Shown: positions 48,712 through 57,808 of the stretch, one piece after another
Numbering within the stretch: the stretch's first letter is position 1
How the letters are laid out: every line of letters starts with the position of its first letter
NCBI GenBank assembly: GCA_963714325.1
Contig: CAVQOB010000011.1
Coordinates: 1 to 64,000 of the forward strand
Length of the DNA stretch: 64,000 bases
Direction of reading: 5' to 3'
Source of the DNA: CAVQOB01 sp963714325
Lineage (GTDB): Bacteria > Pseudomonadota > Alphaproteobacteria > Rhizobiales > Hyphomicrobiaceae
The notes under the pieces: model-generated
Told to the model about the DNA's origin: nothing
The model's database searches: none
The model's input: the letters and a program-made list of their open reading frames with translations, nothing else
Position numbers and translations under genes: made by a program

Positions 48712-50199
48712 TCATCGCGCCTTGAAAAACAGCTCTTGGGCTGGCAGCGAACCATACGTAAACGGCTCCTGTTGGCGGCCGGTCTTCTGCATCACGCTGT
48801 CACGCACCTTGCGAAAGAGCAGATTGATCTCCAGCCCGGGCTCGACGATGTGCGTGACCAACGCCTCGGCAAATGGACTATTGTTCCCTTCGCCATCGAG
48901 CGCTACCGTCCCGTCACGCGACGCATAGACCAGCAGCGTTCCGGAATCCGGTTCAACGGCCACAAGGCCGCGGGAGAGCGCACGGGTCAGCCGGCCGGAC
49001 TTCTGCAACTTCGACCCGAACGGGTTGGTCCGGCAGGCATCAAGGATGACCATCTGCAGTTTGCCGGCGCCGGCCACTTTGCTCAAAACGCGCGTCAGCG
49101 GCAGCGCCTCGTCGTCAACATGCCCGAGTTGCTCGAGCTTGGCGTCAGTGGGTACCAGATAATTGGCGCCGCCCGTCTCGATGCCGTGACCCGAATAGTA
49201 TATCACCGCCCAATCGGCTTCGGCCGCGACGTCGCCGAATTCCTTGAGTTCGCGCACCAAGTCACCAAGCCCCATATTGAAGCGCTCACGCACGTCAGTG
49301 AAACCAACGTCGCGCAGCGCCTTGGCCACCGCCTTGGCATCGCTTTCCGGATTCTTGAGCACGCCGGCGTGCGTGTACCCGCTATTGCCGATCACCAGCG
49401 CGACGCGCTTTTCGGGGGCTGTTGTATTGCGCGTTGGTCCGGCTGCAAGCTTGGCCTGAACCTTCTCAATGCGTTGAGCGGCGAGTTTCTTGGCGAATGC
49501 GTCGTCTTTGACGCCGGCGCGCACGGACGGAGCATCCATCACGGCTTTGTAGTCATCGACGGCCGCCTGCATGCGCCCCAGCCTCTCGTGTGCTTCCGCC
49601 CGGTAAACGCGTGCCAGGAGTTGACGGGGTTCGGCCAATAGCGAGGCATCGTAGTCCTTGATGGCCGCTTCGTAATCGCCGCTGCTTGCAGACAGATAGC
49701 CGCGGCGCATCAGGGCAAAGTTGGCCGCCGGTCGGATGCGGATGGCATTGTCATAACTGCTTCGTGCTTGTTCACGATTGCCGGCTTTTTCGAACGCGAG
49801 CCCGCGGTTGCCATAGGCGTTAACGTTCTGCGGGTCGATCCTGAGGACCGCGTCATAGTCTCTGATCGTCGCTTCGTAATTTCGCTTTTCGTGGTTCACG
49901 AGCGCTCGCTCGAAGTAGCCCCGATAATTATTGGGGAGCAACTCAACCGCTTGATCCAGATCGATCAGCGCTAGATTGTGCGCGCCCTTCAGATAATGGG
50001 CGCGTCCGCGCTCGATGAACGCCAATCCCGCGCGCCGCCCCTGGACGCTTGGATTATCGATGATCCGCGTGCACGATTCGATCCGGCTGTCCTGGCTCGC
50101 CGCCGACACGCAGTCACGAAAATCGGCTTCGACCTGCTGCGCGATCGCGGAATGCGCACTGATGATAACAACACAACAGGCTAAGAAAACACGAACCAT
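48712..50199 (-). CDS. Secreted TPR-caspase family protein
   Basis: This 495-aa protein has an N-terminal signal peptide (VFLACCVVIISAHSAIAQ). TPR repeats span about residues 60-220 (units such as AYGNRGLAFEKAGNREQA). A C14 caspase-like domain from about 265 begins RVALVIGNSGYTHAG. The catalytic dyad is present: His338 in YYSGHGIE and Cys389 in ILDACRTNPF. The domain ends with LLVYASRDGTVALDG and NSPFAEAL. It is a predicted periplasmic cysteine protease of the bacterial orthocaspase/metacaspase-like group, with an Arg/Lys or acidic cleavage preference unknown. No partner gene is evident. The 3' end faces the terminator at 48645-48687. Confidence 0.88.
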   Translation of the reverse strand: MVRVFLACCVVIISAHSAIAQQVEADFRDCVSAASQDSRIESCTRIIDNPSVQGRRAGLAFIERGRAHYLKGAHNLALIDLDQAVELLPNNYRGYFERALVNHEKRNYEATIRDYDAVLRIDPQNVNAYGNRGLAFEKAGNREQARSSYDNAIRIRPAANFALMRRGYLSASSGDYEAAIKDYDASLLAEPRQLLARVYRAEAHERLGRMQAAVDDYKAVMDAPSVRAGVKDDAFAKKLAAQRIEKVQAKLAAGPTRNTTAPEKRVALVIGNSGYTHAGVLKNPESDAKAVAKALRDVGFTDVRERFNMGLGDLVRELKEFGDVAAEADWAVIYYSGHGIETGGANYLVPTDAKLEQLGHVDDEALPLTRVLSKVAGAGKLQMVILDACRTNPFGSKLQKSGRLTRALSRGLVAVEPDSGTLLVYASRDGTVALDGEGNNSPFAEALVTHIVEPGLEINLLFRKVRDSVMQKTGRQQEPFTYGSLPAQELFFKAR

Positions 50200-50304
50200 T
50201 ACGCCACCCCAAAAATGCGAGTGCAGAACTCTCGACGCGAGACGATCGAGCCTAACAGATGTTCTCTGAATGCGGAACAGCGGTCGCCGATACGGGCAAC
50301 CCGG

Positions 50305-53031
50305 CTACGCCGCCTTCCCTTTCTCCGACACCGGATCGTAATTCAACACCGGCGCCAGCCAGCGTTCGCAGACATCGATGGTCCATCCCTTCCGCCGCGC
50401 ATAGTCCTCGACTTGATCGCGCTCGACCTTGCCGACACCGAAGTAATGGCTGTCGGCATGGGCGAAGTAGAGCCCTGACACGGCTGATCCCGGCCACATC
50501 GCGTAACTCTCGGTCAGCGTGATGCCGGCTTCTTTTTCCGCGTCGAGCAGCTTGAAGATCGTCGCCTTCTCGGTGTGGTCGGGTTGTGCGGGATACCCTG
50601 GCGCCGGGCGAATGCCGCGATATTTTTCAGCGATCAGGTCCTCGTTGGAAAGCGTCTCCGCCCCGGCGTATCCCCAGAACTCGCGCCGCACGCGCATATG
50701 CACGTGTTCGGCCAGCGCCTCGGCCAGCCGGTCCGCCAGCGCCTTCAACATGATCCGACTGTAGTCGTCGGTTTTCTTGAAATACTTTTCCAGCGCCGCT
50801 TCCTCGCCGATGCCGGTCGTCACGGCAAACGCCCCGACATAATCGGCAACGCCCGTCTCCTTTGGCGCAATAAAATCGGCGAGTGCGGTATTGGCGCGCT
50901 CACGCCCACCCGGCCCCTTGTTCTCACGCGCCATCTGCTGGCGCAATGTATGCAGCATGGCGAGTCGTGTCTTGCGATCTTCGCCCGCATAGAGTTCGAT
51001 ATCATCGCCGATGCTGTTGGCCGGCCAGAACCCGATCACCGCATTCGCCGTCAGCCATTTCTCCTGGACCATCCGCTGCAACAGGGCGCGCGCGTCATTG
51101 AACAGCTTCGTCGCCTCGACGCCGACGACGTTGTCCTTGAGGATCATCGGATAGCGGCCGGAGAGTTCCCAGGTCTGGAAGAACGGTGTCCAGTCGATGA
51201 CGTCGACAAGACTGGCCAGGTCGTAAGTCTTGAATGTCTTGGCGCCGGTGAAAGTCGGTCGCTGCGGCTGCGACTTGTCCCAATCGATCTTGAAGCGATT
51301 TTTCCGGGCGAGATCCAGCGAGAGGCGCACCTTCTTCGATTCCCCGCGCAGATGCGCATCGCGCGCCTTGGCATAGTCAGCGCGGATTTCCGCAATGTAG
51401 GGCGTGCAATCATTGTCTGACAACAGTTTCGAGACGACACCGACGGCGCGGCTGGCATCCGTCACATAGATCGCCTGACCCTTGACGTAGTTAGGACTGA
51501 TCTTGACGGCGGTATGAATACGGCTGGTCGTCGCGCCGCCAATCAGCAGCGGCACATTGAACCCTTGCCGCTCCATCTCAGCCGCCACATGACACATTTC
51601 GTCCAGCGACGGTGTGATCAGCCCGGATAACCCGATGATATCGGCATTCTCAGCTTTCGCAGCGTCGATGATCTTCTGCGCCGAGACCATCACGCCGAGA
51701 TCGATCACCGCGTAGTTGTTACATTGCAGCACAACGCCGACGATATTCTTGCCGATGTCATGCACATCGCCTTTCACCGTCGCCATGACGATGGTGCCGG
51801 CGGCCGGCTTGGCATCGAGGCCTGACGCCTTCTTCTCGGCTTCCAGATAGGGTTGCAGATAGGCGACAGCCTGCTTCATCACGCGCGCCGACTTGACGAC
51901 CTGCGGCAAGAACATCTTGCCCGCGCCGAACAGATCGCCGACGACGTTCATGCCCGTCATCAACGGGCCCTCGATCACATGCAAGGGTTTGTCAGCGAGT
52001 TTGCGCGCTTCTTCCGTATCGGTCTCGATGAAATCGGTGATGCCGTGCACCAGCGCATGCGTCAGCCGCGAGCCAACATCGCCATTGCGCCAGGACAGGT
52101 CCGCTTCCTTCTTTTTCGAGCCATCGCCCTTGAATTTCTGCGCGGCGTCGAGCAGGCGATCCGTTAAATCCGGGCGGCGGTTGAGAACGACGTCTTCGCA
52201 AAGCTCGCGCAACTCGGCGGGAATGTTGTCATAGACCATCAATTGCCCGGCATTGACGATGCCCATGTCCATGCCGGCTTTGATGGCATGAAACAGAAAC
52301 ACCGAATGCATCGCCTCGCGCACCGGCTCGTTGCCGCGGAACGAGAACGAGAGGTTCGAGACGCCGCCGGAAATGTGCACAAGCGGAAAGCGCCGCTTGA
52401 TCTCCCGCGTCGCCTCGATGAAATCGACGCCGTAGTTATTGTGCTCCTCGATGCCGGTTGCGACAGCAAAGATATTCGGGTCGAAAATGATGTCTTCCGG
52501 CGGGAAGCCGACTTTTTCCGTCAGCAGTTTGTAAGCGCGCGTGCAGATCTCGACCTTGCGCTCCTGCGTATCGGCCTGGCCCTTCTCATCGAACGCCATG
52601 ACGACGACCGCGGCGCCGTAGCGCAGGCACTTCTTCGCCTGCTCGAGGAACTGCGCCTCGCCTTCCTTCATCGAGATGGAATTGACGATCGACTTGCCCT
52701 GCACGCATTTTAGGCCGGCCTCGATCACCACCCACTTCGAGCTGTCGATCATGACGGGAACCCGGCTGATGTCGGGCTCGGACGCGATCAGGCTTAGGAA
52801 CGTGACCATCGCCTTCTCGGAATCGAGCAGGCCTTCGTCCATGTTGATGTCGATGATCTGTGCGCCACTCTCGACTTGAGAGCGCGCGACGGCAAGTGCG
52901 GCCGAATAGTCGCCCTGTTCGATGAGCTTGCGGAACTTGGCCGAGCCGGTGACGTTGGTACGCTCGCCAACGTTGATGAAGGTCGCAGCAGCGCTGCGCG
53001 GGTCGGATGGGCCGGAGGGTTGAATGGTCAT
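50305..53031 (-). CDS. metH: Cobalamin-dependent methionine synthase, C-terminal part (folate, B12 and activation domains)
   Basis: This 908-aa protein covers MetH without its homocysteine domain. The pterin-binding domain starts INVGERTNVTGSAKFRKLI. The cap and B12-binding domains carry GDVHDIGKNIVGVVLQCNNY with the cobalt-ligating His. The AdoMet-dependent reactivation domain (WELSGRYP region, later RPAPGYPAQPDHTEK and LTESYAMWPGSAVSG) follows. The homocysteine-binding half is encoded separately upstream (53937-54996), and a VapBC module lies between. The start at 53031 lacks a strong ribosome-binding site. The two parts must assemble, or be expressed from one operon, for methionine synthesis from homocysteine and 5-methyl-THF. 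Confidence 0.93.
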   Translation of the reverse strand: MTIQPSGPSDPRSAAATFINVGERTNVTGSAKFRKLIEQGDYSAALAVARSQVESGAQIIDINMDEGLLDSEKAMVTFLSLIASEPDISRVPVMIDSSKWVVIEAGLKCVQGKSIVNSISMKEGEAQFLEQAKKCLRYGAAVVVMAFDEKGQADTQERKVEICTRAYKLLTEKVGFPPEDIIFDPNIFAVATGIEEHNNYGVDFIEATREIKRRFPLVHISGGVSNLSFSFRGNEPVREAMHSVFLFHAIKAGMDMGIVNAGQLMVYDNIPAELRELCEDVVLNRRPDLTDRLLDAAQKFKGDGSKKKEADLSWRNGDVGSRLTHALVHGITDFIETDTEEARKLADKPLHVIEGPLMTGMNVVGDLFGAGKMFLPQVVKSARVMKQAVAYLQPYLEAEKKASGLDAKPAAGTIVMATVKGDVHDIGKNIVGVVLQCNNYAVIDLGVMVSAQKIIDAAKAENADIIGLSGLITPSLDEMCHVAAEMERQGFNVPLLIGGATTSRIHTAVKISPNYVKGQAIYVTDASRAVGVVSKLLSDNDCTPYIAEIRADYAKARDAHLRGESKKVRLSLDLARKNRFKIDWDKSQPQRPTFTGAKTFKTYDLASLVDVIDWTPFFQTWELSGRYPMILKDNVVGVEATKLFNDARALLQRMVQEKWLTANAVIGFWPANSIGDDIELYAGEDRKTRLAMLHTLRQQMARENKGPGGRERANTALADFIAPKETGVADYVGAFAVTTGIGEEAALEKYFKKTDDYSRIMLKALADRLAEALAEHVHMRVRREFWGYAGAETLSNEDLIAEKYRGIRPAPGYPAQPDHTEKATIFKLLDAEKEAGITLTESYAMWPGSAVSGLYFAHADSHYFGVGKVERDQVEDYARRKGWTIDVCERWLAPVLNYDPVSEKGKAA

Positions 53032-53080
53032 GATCTACCGTGTGAACTCGCGTTGGGCGTATCGGGCCAAATTTTCAGGT

Positions 53081-53214
53081 TTCATCCCGGGCCTTGTGCC
53101 CGGAATCCAGTGATCAGGTTGTGGCGCTGGCAACGTTGTCGCGACTTTGGCGCAACGCCGCTGCACTCAGATTCCGCGACGCTATGGATCCCGGGCACAA
53201 GGCCAGGGATGACA
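53081..53214. repeat. Palindromic repeat between metH part and vapC
   Basis: The left arm contains TCATCCCGGGCCTTGTGCCC (from about 53082). The right arm contains GGATCCCGGGCACAAGGCC (ending near 53205) followed by AGGGATGACA. The arms are near-perfect inverted repeats around about 70 bp. It is of the same general type as the CCCGGG repeat at 39087 and sits in the 206-bp gap between the metH C-terminal gene and vapC. Confidence 0.75.
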
Positions 53215-53237
53215 CGTTTGCTGTGACGTTGGTCGGC

Positions 53238-53648
53238 TCACCGCGTCGCCTTGGCATCGAACCGCTCCTGTTTCAGTGGACGAACGCGGGCAATGGTCTC
53301 GAAGTCGCTGTCGTTGTGGAGCATCATCCGTTCGTTTTCGATGACGACCTGGGCGATCACACAATCAATGCCGCTTCTGACCGCCAAGCCGCGTTTGCGC
53401 AGATCAAAAGCGATGCGCGCCGCCTCTTCCCAGGTCCGATCCGTCGTCTCTAGAATATGATGCGCTTCGAGGTGACGCCCGAGACGTTCCCATTGCCTTT
53501 GATCCCTGCATCCGCGCATGACCTCGAACTGCGTCATGCGGGTGATGGCAATCGTATCCGTGCCGATCTTCGCATCGACCCGCCGCCGCGCCCCGCCCGT
53601 GCGATCGCGCAGCACGTCGATCAGGACGGTACTGTCGAGAACGATCAC
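53238..53648 (-). CDS. vapC: VapC-type PIN-domain toxin
   Basis: This 136-aa PIN-domain ribonuclease begins, from a GTG at 53648, with VIVLDSTVLIDVLRD (first acidic residue). TRMTQFEVMRG follows with the conserved Glu, and GIDCVIAQVVIENERMMLHNDSDFETI carries the later acidic residues. The GTG overlaps the vapB stop by 4 bases, the classic toxin-antitoxin coupling. It is expected to cleave tRNA or rRNA when free of VapB. Confidence 0.88.
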   Translation of the reverse strand: MIVLDSTVLIDVLRDRTGGARRRVDAKIGTDTIAITRMTQFEVMRGCRDQRQWERLGRHLEAHHILETTDRTWEEAARIAFDLRKRGLAVRSGIDCVIAQVVIENERMMLHNDSDFETIARVRPLKQERFDAKATR

Positions 53649-53863
53649 AGCTTGCGATCCCAATCGGCTTTCGGATCATAGTCGTCGACGAAGTCAATCT
53701 TGCCCGCGAGATCGAGCACATTGAGCTTTCCTTTGCGACGCTGGCGCACAAGCTCGCGCAACGCGAGATGGACGACCTCACGTTTCGTCTGCATCCCCGT
53801 GACGCGCAGCGCTTCCTCGACGAGGTCTTCGTCGAGCACGATATTGGTTCGCCCTTCACTCAT
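53645..53863 (-). CDS. vapB: VapB-type antitoxin
   Basis: This 72-aa protein has a ribbon-helix-helix N-terminus (RTNIVLDEDLVEEALRVTG, then TKREVVHLALRELVRQRR). A C-terminal toxin-neutralising segment (DLAGKIDFVDDYDPKADWDR) follows. It precedes vapC with a 4-base overlap and probably autorepresses the pair. The module lies between the two metH parts, all on one strand. Confidence 0.9.
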   Translation of the reverse strand: MSEGRTNIVLDEDLVEEALRVTGMQTKREVVHLALRELVRQRRKGKLNVLDLAGKIDFVDDYDPKADWDRKL

Positions 53864-53936
53864 CGTCCGACCTCATCTCATTCAGATGTGTATTATACAC
53901 ATGGGCACCGCCGACATCAAGCGCCGGCCGACCGCC

Positions 53937-54996
53937 TCACCCCGCCACGAACGGCTCAAGGCCGCTCAAACGCATCTTCGCCGCCAACTTCGGCACCTTG
54001 CGCGGCTTGTGCTTTTTCACATGATCGCGGACATGCGCGATGTGGGCGGGTGTCGAGCCGCAACAACCGCCGACGATATTGACGAGGCCGTCGCGCGCCC
54101 AGGGCTCCATCTGGCACGCCATATCATGCGGTGTCTCATCGTAATCGCCCATCGCGTTGGGGAGACCGGCGTTCGGATAGGCCGAGACGTAGCACTCAGC
54201 GACCGCTGAAATTTCCGCAATGTAAGGCCGCATCAACTCCGCTCCGAGTGCGCAATTGAGCCCAACCGAGAACGGCTTCAAATGCCGCATCGAATACCAG
54301 AACGCTTCCGCCGTCTGCCCCGACAACGTGCGCCCCGACCGATCGGTGATCGTCCCCGACAGCATCAGCGGCAACGTCACACCCATCAAGTCAAACGTTT
54401 CCAATACGGCGAAGCCGGCAGCCTTCGCGTTCAACGTATCGAAAATCGTCTCGATCAGGATGACGTCGGCGCCACCTTCGATCAGCCCGCGGGTCTGCTC
54501 GATGTAGCACTCCCGCAGTTCATCGAACGACGTATTGCGATAACCGGGATTGTTCACGTCGGGCGAGATCGACGCGGTGCGATTGGTCGGCCCCAAAGCC
54601 CCTGCCACCCAGCGCGGTTTGCCGTCTTTCGTCTCGGCAGCGTCCGCTGCTTCCCGCGCAAGACGGGCGGCAACCACGTTGATCTCGTGGCTCAAGGCTC
54701 TCCATCCCATAGTCGGCCATCGAAATGCGCTGCGCGTTGAACGTATTGGTCTCGACGAAATCAGCGCCCGCCGCGATGTAGGCTGCGTGAATATCCCTGA
54801 TGATGTCCGGCTGCGTCAGCACCAGCAGATCGTTGTTGCCTTTGACGTCCCGCTTCCAATCCTTGAAGCGCTGGCCACGATAGCCAGCCTCATCCAGCTT
54901 GTGTTGCTGGATCATCGTGCCCATCGCGCCGTCGATGATCAAGATGCGCTCGCGCGCCGCAGTATCAAGCAGCTTGTTGCGCTGTTCTCTGGTCAT
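53937..54996 (-). pseudogene. Methionine synthase homocysteine-binding part, one +1 frameshift
   Basis: Two frames encode a homocysteine S-methyltransferase domain corresponding to the N-terminal third of MetH (about 352 aa). The first, from ATG 54996, contains LIIDGAMGTMIQQHKLDEAG and ADFVETNTFNAQRISMADYG. An extra base near 54694 shifts to the frame that continues SHEINVVAARLAREAADAAE. The zinc-site Cys in VGLNCALGAELMRPY and GGCCGSTPAHIAHV follow. The end GLEPFVAG is where an intact MetH would continue into the folate domain. The ATG overlaps the metF stop by 4 bases. The protein is functional if the shift is an error. Confidence 0.87.
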
Positions 54997-55913
54997 GCGC
55001 CGACCGCCTGCTTGCTCGCCAGTTGGCGCGACCGCAAACCCAGCAGATGACAGATCGCGAACACCAGATCAGCCCGGTTCAGCGTATAAAAATGGAACTG
55101 CCGAATGCCTTCATCGACCAGATCGGTAACTTGCTCGGCGGCAACCGCGGCGGCAACGAGATGCTGCGTCGCAGCGTCATCCTCGATTCCATCGAACTTG
55201 CGCGCCAACCATGCCGGCACCGTCGTTCCCGTTTTGGCGCCGAAACTGGCGACTTGCTTGAAGTTATGAATCGGCACAATGCCCGGCAGGATCGGGCACC
55301 AGATGCCGGCCGCACGCGCGCGCTCGACAAACCGCAGGTAATGCGCGTTGTCGAAAAAGAACTGGGTGATGATGCGATCGGCTCCCGCGTCGACCTTGCG
55401 CTTGAGGCCATCGATATCGCCCTGCAATGACGCGCTCTCCGGGTGCATTTCGGGATAGCCGCCGACCGAGACTTGAAACGGCGCAATCTTTTTGATTCCC
55501 GCGACCAGATCCGACGATGTGGCATAGCCACCGGGATGGGGTTCGTACTTGCTGCCAACGCCGCCTTGCGGGTCACCACGCAGCGCGACGATGTGGCGGA
55601 CGCCCGCCGCCCAATAGCCGCGCACAACATCGTCGACTTGTTCGCGCGTTGCCCCGACGCAGGTTAGATGAGCAGCCGGCTTCAACGCGGTTTCCTTGAC
55701 CAGACGTGCAACAGTATTGTGCGTGCGCTCGCGCGTCGATCCGCCGGCGCCGTACGTCACCGAGACAAACTCAGGATTGAGCGGTTCCAGTCGCCGCACC
55801 GCTGCCCACAGCGCCTCCTCCATCTTTTCCGACTTCGGCGGAAAAAACTCGAACGAAACCGCGATTTCGCCAGACCCGACCAACCGGCTTTTTCGGGGAA
55901 CGTTGGTGTTCAT
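54993..55913 (-). CDS. metF: Methylenetetrahydrofolate reductase
   Basis: This 306-aa FAD enzyme makes 5-methyl-THF for methionine synthase. Family segments are VSFEFFPPKSEKMEEALW (with the catalytic Glu), VSVTYGAGGSTRERTHN, HLTCVGATREQ, VALRGDPQGG, and RIITQFFFDNAHYLRF. The ATG at 55913 is one base after the stop of the ArsR-methyltransferase gene, and its own stop overlaps the metH N-part start by 4 bases. The three are therefore one tightly coupled operon controlled from 56958-56973. Confidence 0.95.
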   Translation of the reverse strand: MNTNVPRKSRLVGSGEIAVSFEFFPPKSEKMEEALWAAVRRLEPLNPEFVSVTYGAGGSTRERTHNTVARLVKETALKPAAHLTCVGATREQVDDVVRGYWAAGVRHIVALRGDPQGGVGSKYEPHPGGYATSSDLVAGIKKIAPFQVSVGGYPEMHPESASLQGDIDGLKRKVDAGADRIITQFFFDNAHYLRFVERARAAGIWCPILPGIVPIHNFKQVASFGAKTGTTVPAWLARKFDGIEDDAATQHLVAAAVAAEQVTDLVDEGIRQFHFYTLNRADLVFAICHLLGLRSRQLASKQAVGA

Positions 55914-55914
55914 C

Positions 55915-56928
55915 TCACAAGGTCCTTTCCAGTTTCCGCGGCGCCTGCGCCGATGCAACGGACGACGCCAGACGCCGCTCCGCCACCCACATACTCACGG
56001 TCAATTGGTCTGCCCCGGCTCCTGAAGGCGGCGTCAAATGCCGGGTTTCAATCGACGTCAATCCAGCGTCCGTCATCCACTGCGTCACCGCCGGGCCTGC
56101 GAAGCCAAGCCGCTCGTGGGCATGGGCGTCGCGCAGGAACTCGAGCGTATGCGGCGCAAAATCGACGATCACCAACCGCCCGCCCGGCGCGACGATACGA
56201 CCGGCCTCCGTCACGGCGCGTGCTGGGTCTGACATGAAGTGCAGAATTTGATGCATGATCACCGCATCGGCCACGCCATCGCCAAGCGGCAGCTCATAAA
56301 TGTCGGCCTGGCGGACCTGCGCGTGCGTGAATGCCCCCCGTTCCAGCTTGGCCCGGGCGTAGGACAACATCGCGGGGTTGCGATCGAAGCCAAGCCCGCG
56401 GGTAAACCGATCCGCCGTCAATTCCAGCATGCGCCCCGTGCCGGTGCCGAGATCGACCAACAGATCGATTTTCAAACCCAGCAACGCCTCGCGAACGGCC
56501 GCCTCGACATCGGCCTCGGCAACGTGCAGTGCGCGAATGCGATCCCAATCGGCGGCCTTGGACTCGAAGTAGGACTGGGCTGCCATTTCACGCTCGCGCT
56601 TGACGCTCTCGGCGCGATCACGGTCGCGCAGCCAAAACGCATCCGTCGGATCAAGCGCCGCGAGCAGATGACCAACCAGGGCGCGCGCCTCGGGTTGCTG
56701 GGCCAGATGAAAGTAAACCCAGCTCCCCTCCGGCGCTCGACCGACCAGCCCGGCTTCACCCAGCAACTTCAAATGCCGGGAAATACGCGGTTGGCTTTGT
56801 CCAAGGATCCGCGTGAGGTCCTTCACATTGAGCCCCCCGCCCGCCAGCAACAACAGGATGCGCAGCCGCGTCGGCTCCGCCGCGGCCTTCAAGGCTGTCA
56901 CCAGCATGTTCGTGGAAAGGCGCGGCAT
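55915..56928 (-). CDS. ArsR-family regulator fused to SAM methyltransferase
   Basis: This 337-aa protein has two domains. Residues 5-90 are a winged-helix ArsR domain (AAAEPTRLRILLLLAGG, LGQSQPRISRHLKLLGEAGL). Residues 135-300 are a class I methyltransferase with the SAM motif LLVDLGTGTGRMLELTA, the MHQILHFMSDPARAVTEA region and GGRLVIVDFAPH. It is the first gene of the metF-metH operon. A SAM- or SAH-binding regulator of methionine genes is the likely role, acting at the perfect palindrome 30 bases upstream of its start. There are no metal-binding Cys pairs as in arsenic sensors. GGAG lies 8 bases before ATG 56928. Confidence 0.88.
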   Translation of the reverse strand: MPRLSTNMLVTALKAAAEPTRLRILLLLAGGGLNVKDLTRILGQSQPRISRHLKLLGEAGLVGRAPEGSWVYFHLAQQPEARALVGHLLAALDPTDAFWLRDRDRAESVKREREMAAQSYFESKAADWDRIRALHVAEADVEAAVREALLGLKIDLLVDLGTGTGRMLELTADRFTRGLGFDRNPAMLSYARAKLERGAFTHAQVRQADIYELPLGDGVADAVIMHQILHFMSDPARAVTEAGRIVAPGGRLVIVDFAPHTLEFLRDAHAHERLGFAGPAVTQWMTDAGLTSIETRHLTPPSGAGADQLTVSMWVAERRLASSVASAQAPRKLERTL

Positions 56929-56957
56929 CAATCATCTCCGCTATCGCGCACTAATAT

Positions 56958-56973
56958 ATAAAGATATCTTTAT
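56958..56973. promoter_or_regulatory. Perfect 16-bp palindrome, likely operator of the met operon
   Basis: ATAAAGATATCTTTAT is a perfect palindrome in an AT-rich stretch 30 bases upstream of the ArsR-methyltransferase start. Position, symmetry and length fit an ArsR-family operator, most simply autoregulation of the operon. Confidence 0.7.
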
Positions 56974-57116
56974 GTGTCAAGAGCGCCACCCGACCACGCC
57001 TGTCAAACCCAAAACCGCCCGCGACCGCTCAAGAATCCGCATGGTTAACGCGCTGGTAATGCAGCTGGTTTATGCATCGGGACCACGCCTCGTAACCGCT
57101 TGTTTGGAGTTCACCG

Positions 57117-57705
57117 GTGCCTCAGGCTTCGTTTCTCGTCCTCAGCTCGAATGGTCCACTCACCCACTTGCCGTTCAAGCTCGAACAGCGCTCATCGCGC
57201 GTGTCCGCTCTGCTGCGACTGTCCCTGATCTTGCCAGCCTTGATCGGCGTTTTCCTGCCGCTCGGGATCGTCGCGGCGAACGCGACGGGCATCGCCGCCG
57301 CCGCACAAGCGCGCCCCATCGCCGCCATCCAGCTGTCCCTGGCAGGAACTCATGTGGATGGCCCTCTTCGGTCTGCCGGCGATCGGACTGGTGCGCCGGT
57401 TCGGCAGCCATCGCACGGTCCATGTCGATGAGGCTTTTGTCGCGATCTCGGAAACCGGGCCCTTATTGCGCCGTGGCAAAACCCGTCCGCTATCGGATTT
57501 TGCTGGCATCTGCCACGTCATCCGCACATCTTTGACCGGCACACGGCATGACCTGCTGCTTGTCGATGCTCGCGGTCGCCGGCACGTCGTCTTTCATTCT
57601 GCGGACACGATCGCCGCCGAAACCATCATGTCCGCCAGCGCCAACCTCGGCCTTCCGGAAATCCCGGCGCGCGACGTGATGCGCTGGGGGCGCATTACGA
57701 CCTGA
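57117..57705 (+). pseudogene. Conserved hypothetical membrane protein, one +1 frameshift
   Basis: A GTG at 57117 with GGAG 6 bases upstream starts a frame with one hydrophobic segment (LLRLSLILPALIGVFLPLGIVA). At about 57341 an extra G shifts the frame. After correction a second membrane segment (ELMWMALFGLPAIGLVRRFG) follows. A soluble end with GICHVIRTSLTGTRHDLLLVDARG and LGLPEIPARDV comes next. The total is about 195 aa. I recognise the style as a conserved Hyphomicrobiales protein of unknown function but no named domain. Confidence 0.6.
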
Positions 57706-57808
57706 CGCTTGGACAGAGTGCACCACGTTCGGTGGCTTGACGTGTGGAGTGGTCTGCAACATTCCGGATGCCCCGCAAGCGTGCTATCTGCCTGGCGTCG
57801 AGCAGCTA

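Noticed and set aside
57117..57705. DUF2244 assignment of the frameshifted membrane protein
   Set aside because: After joining the frames the conserved segments do not fit DUF2244; left as conserved hypothetical.
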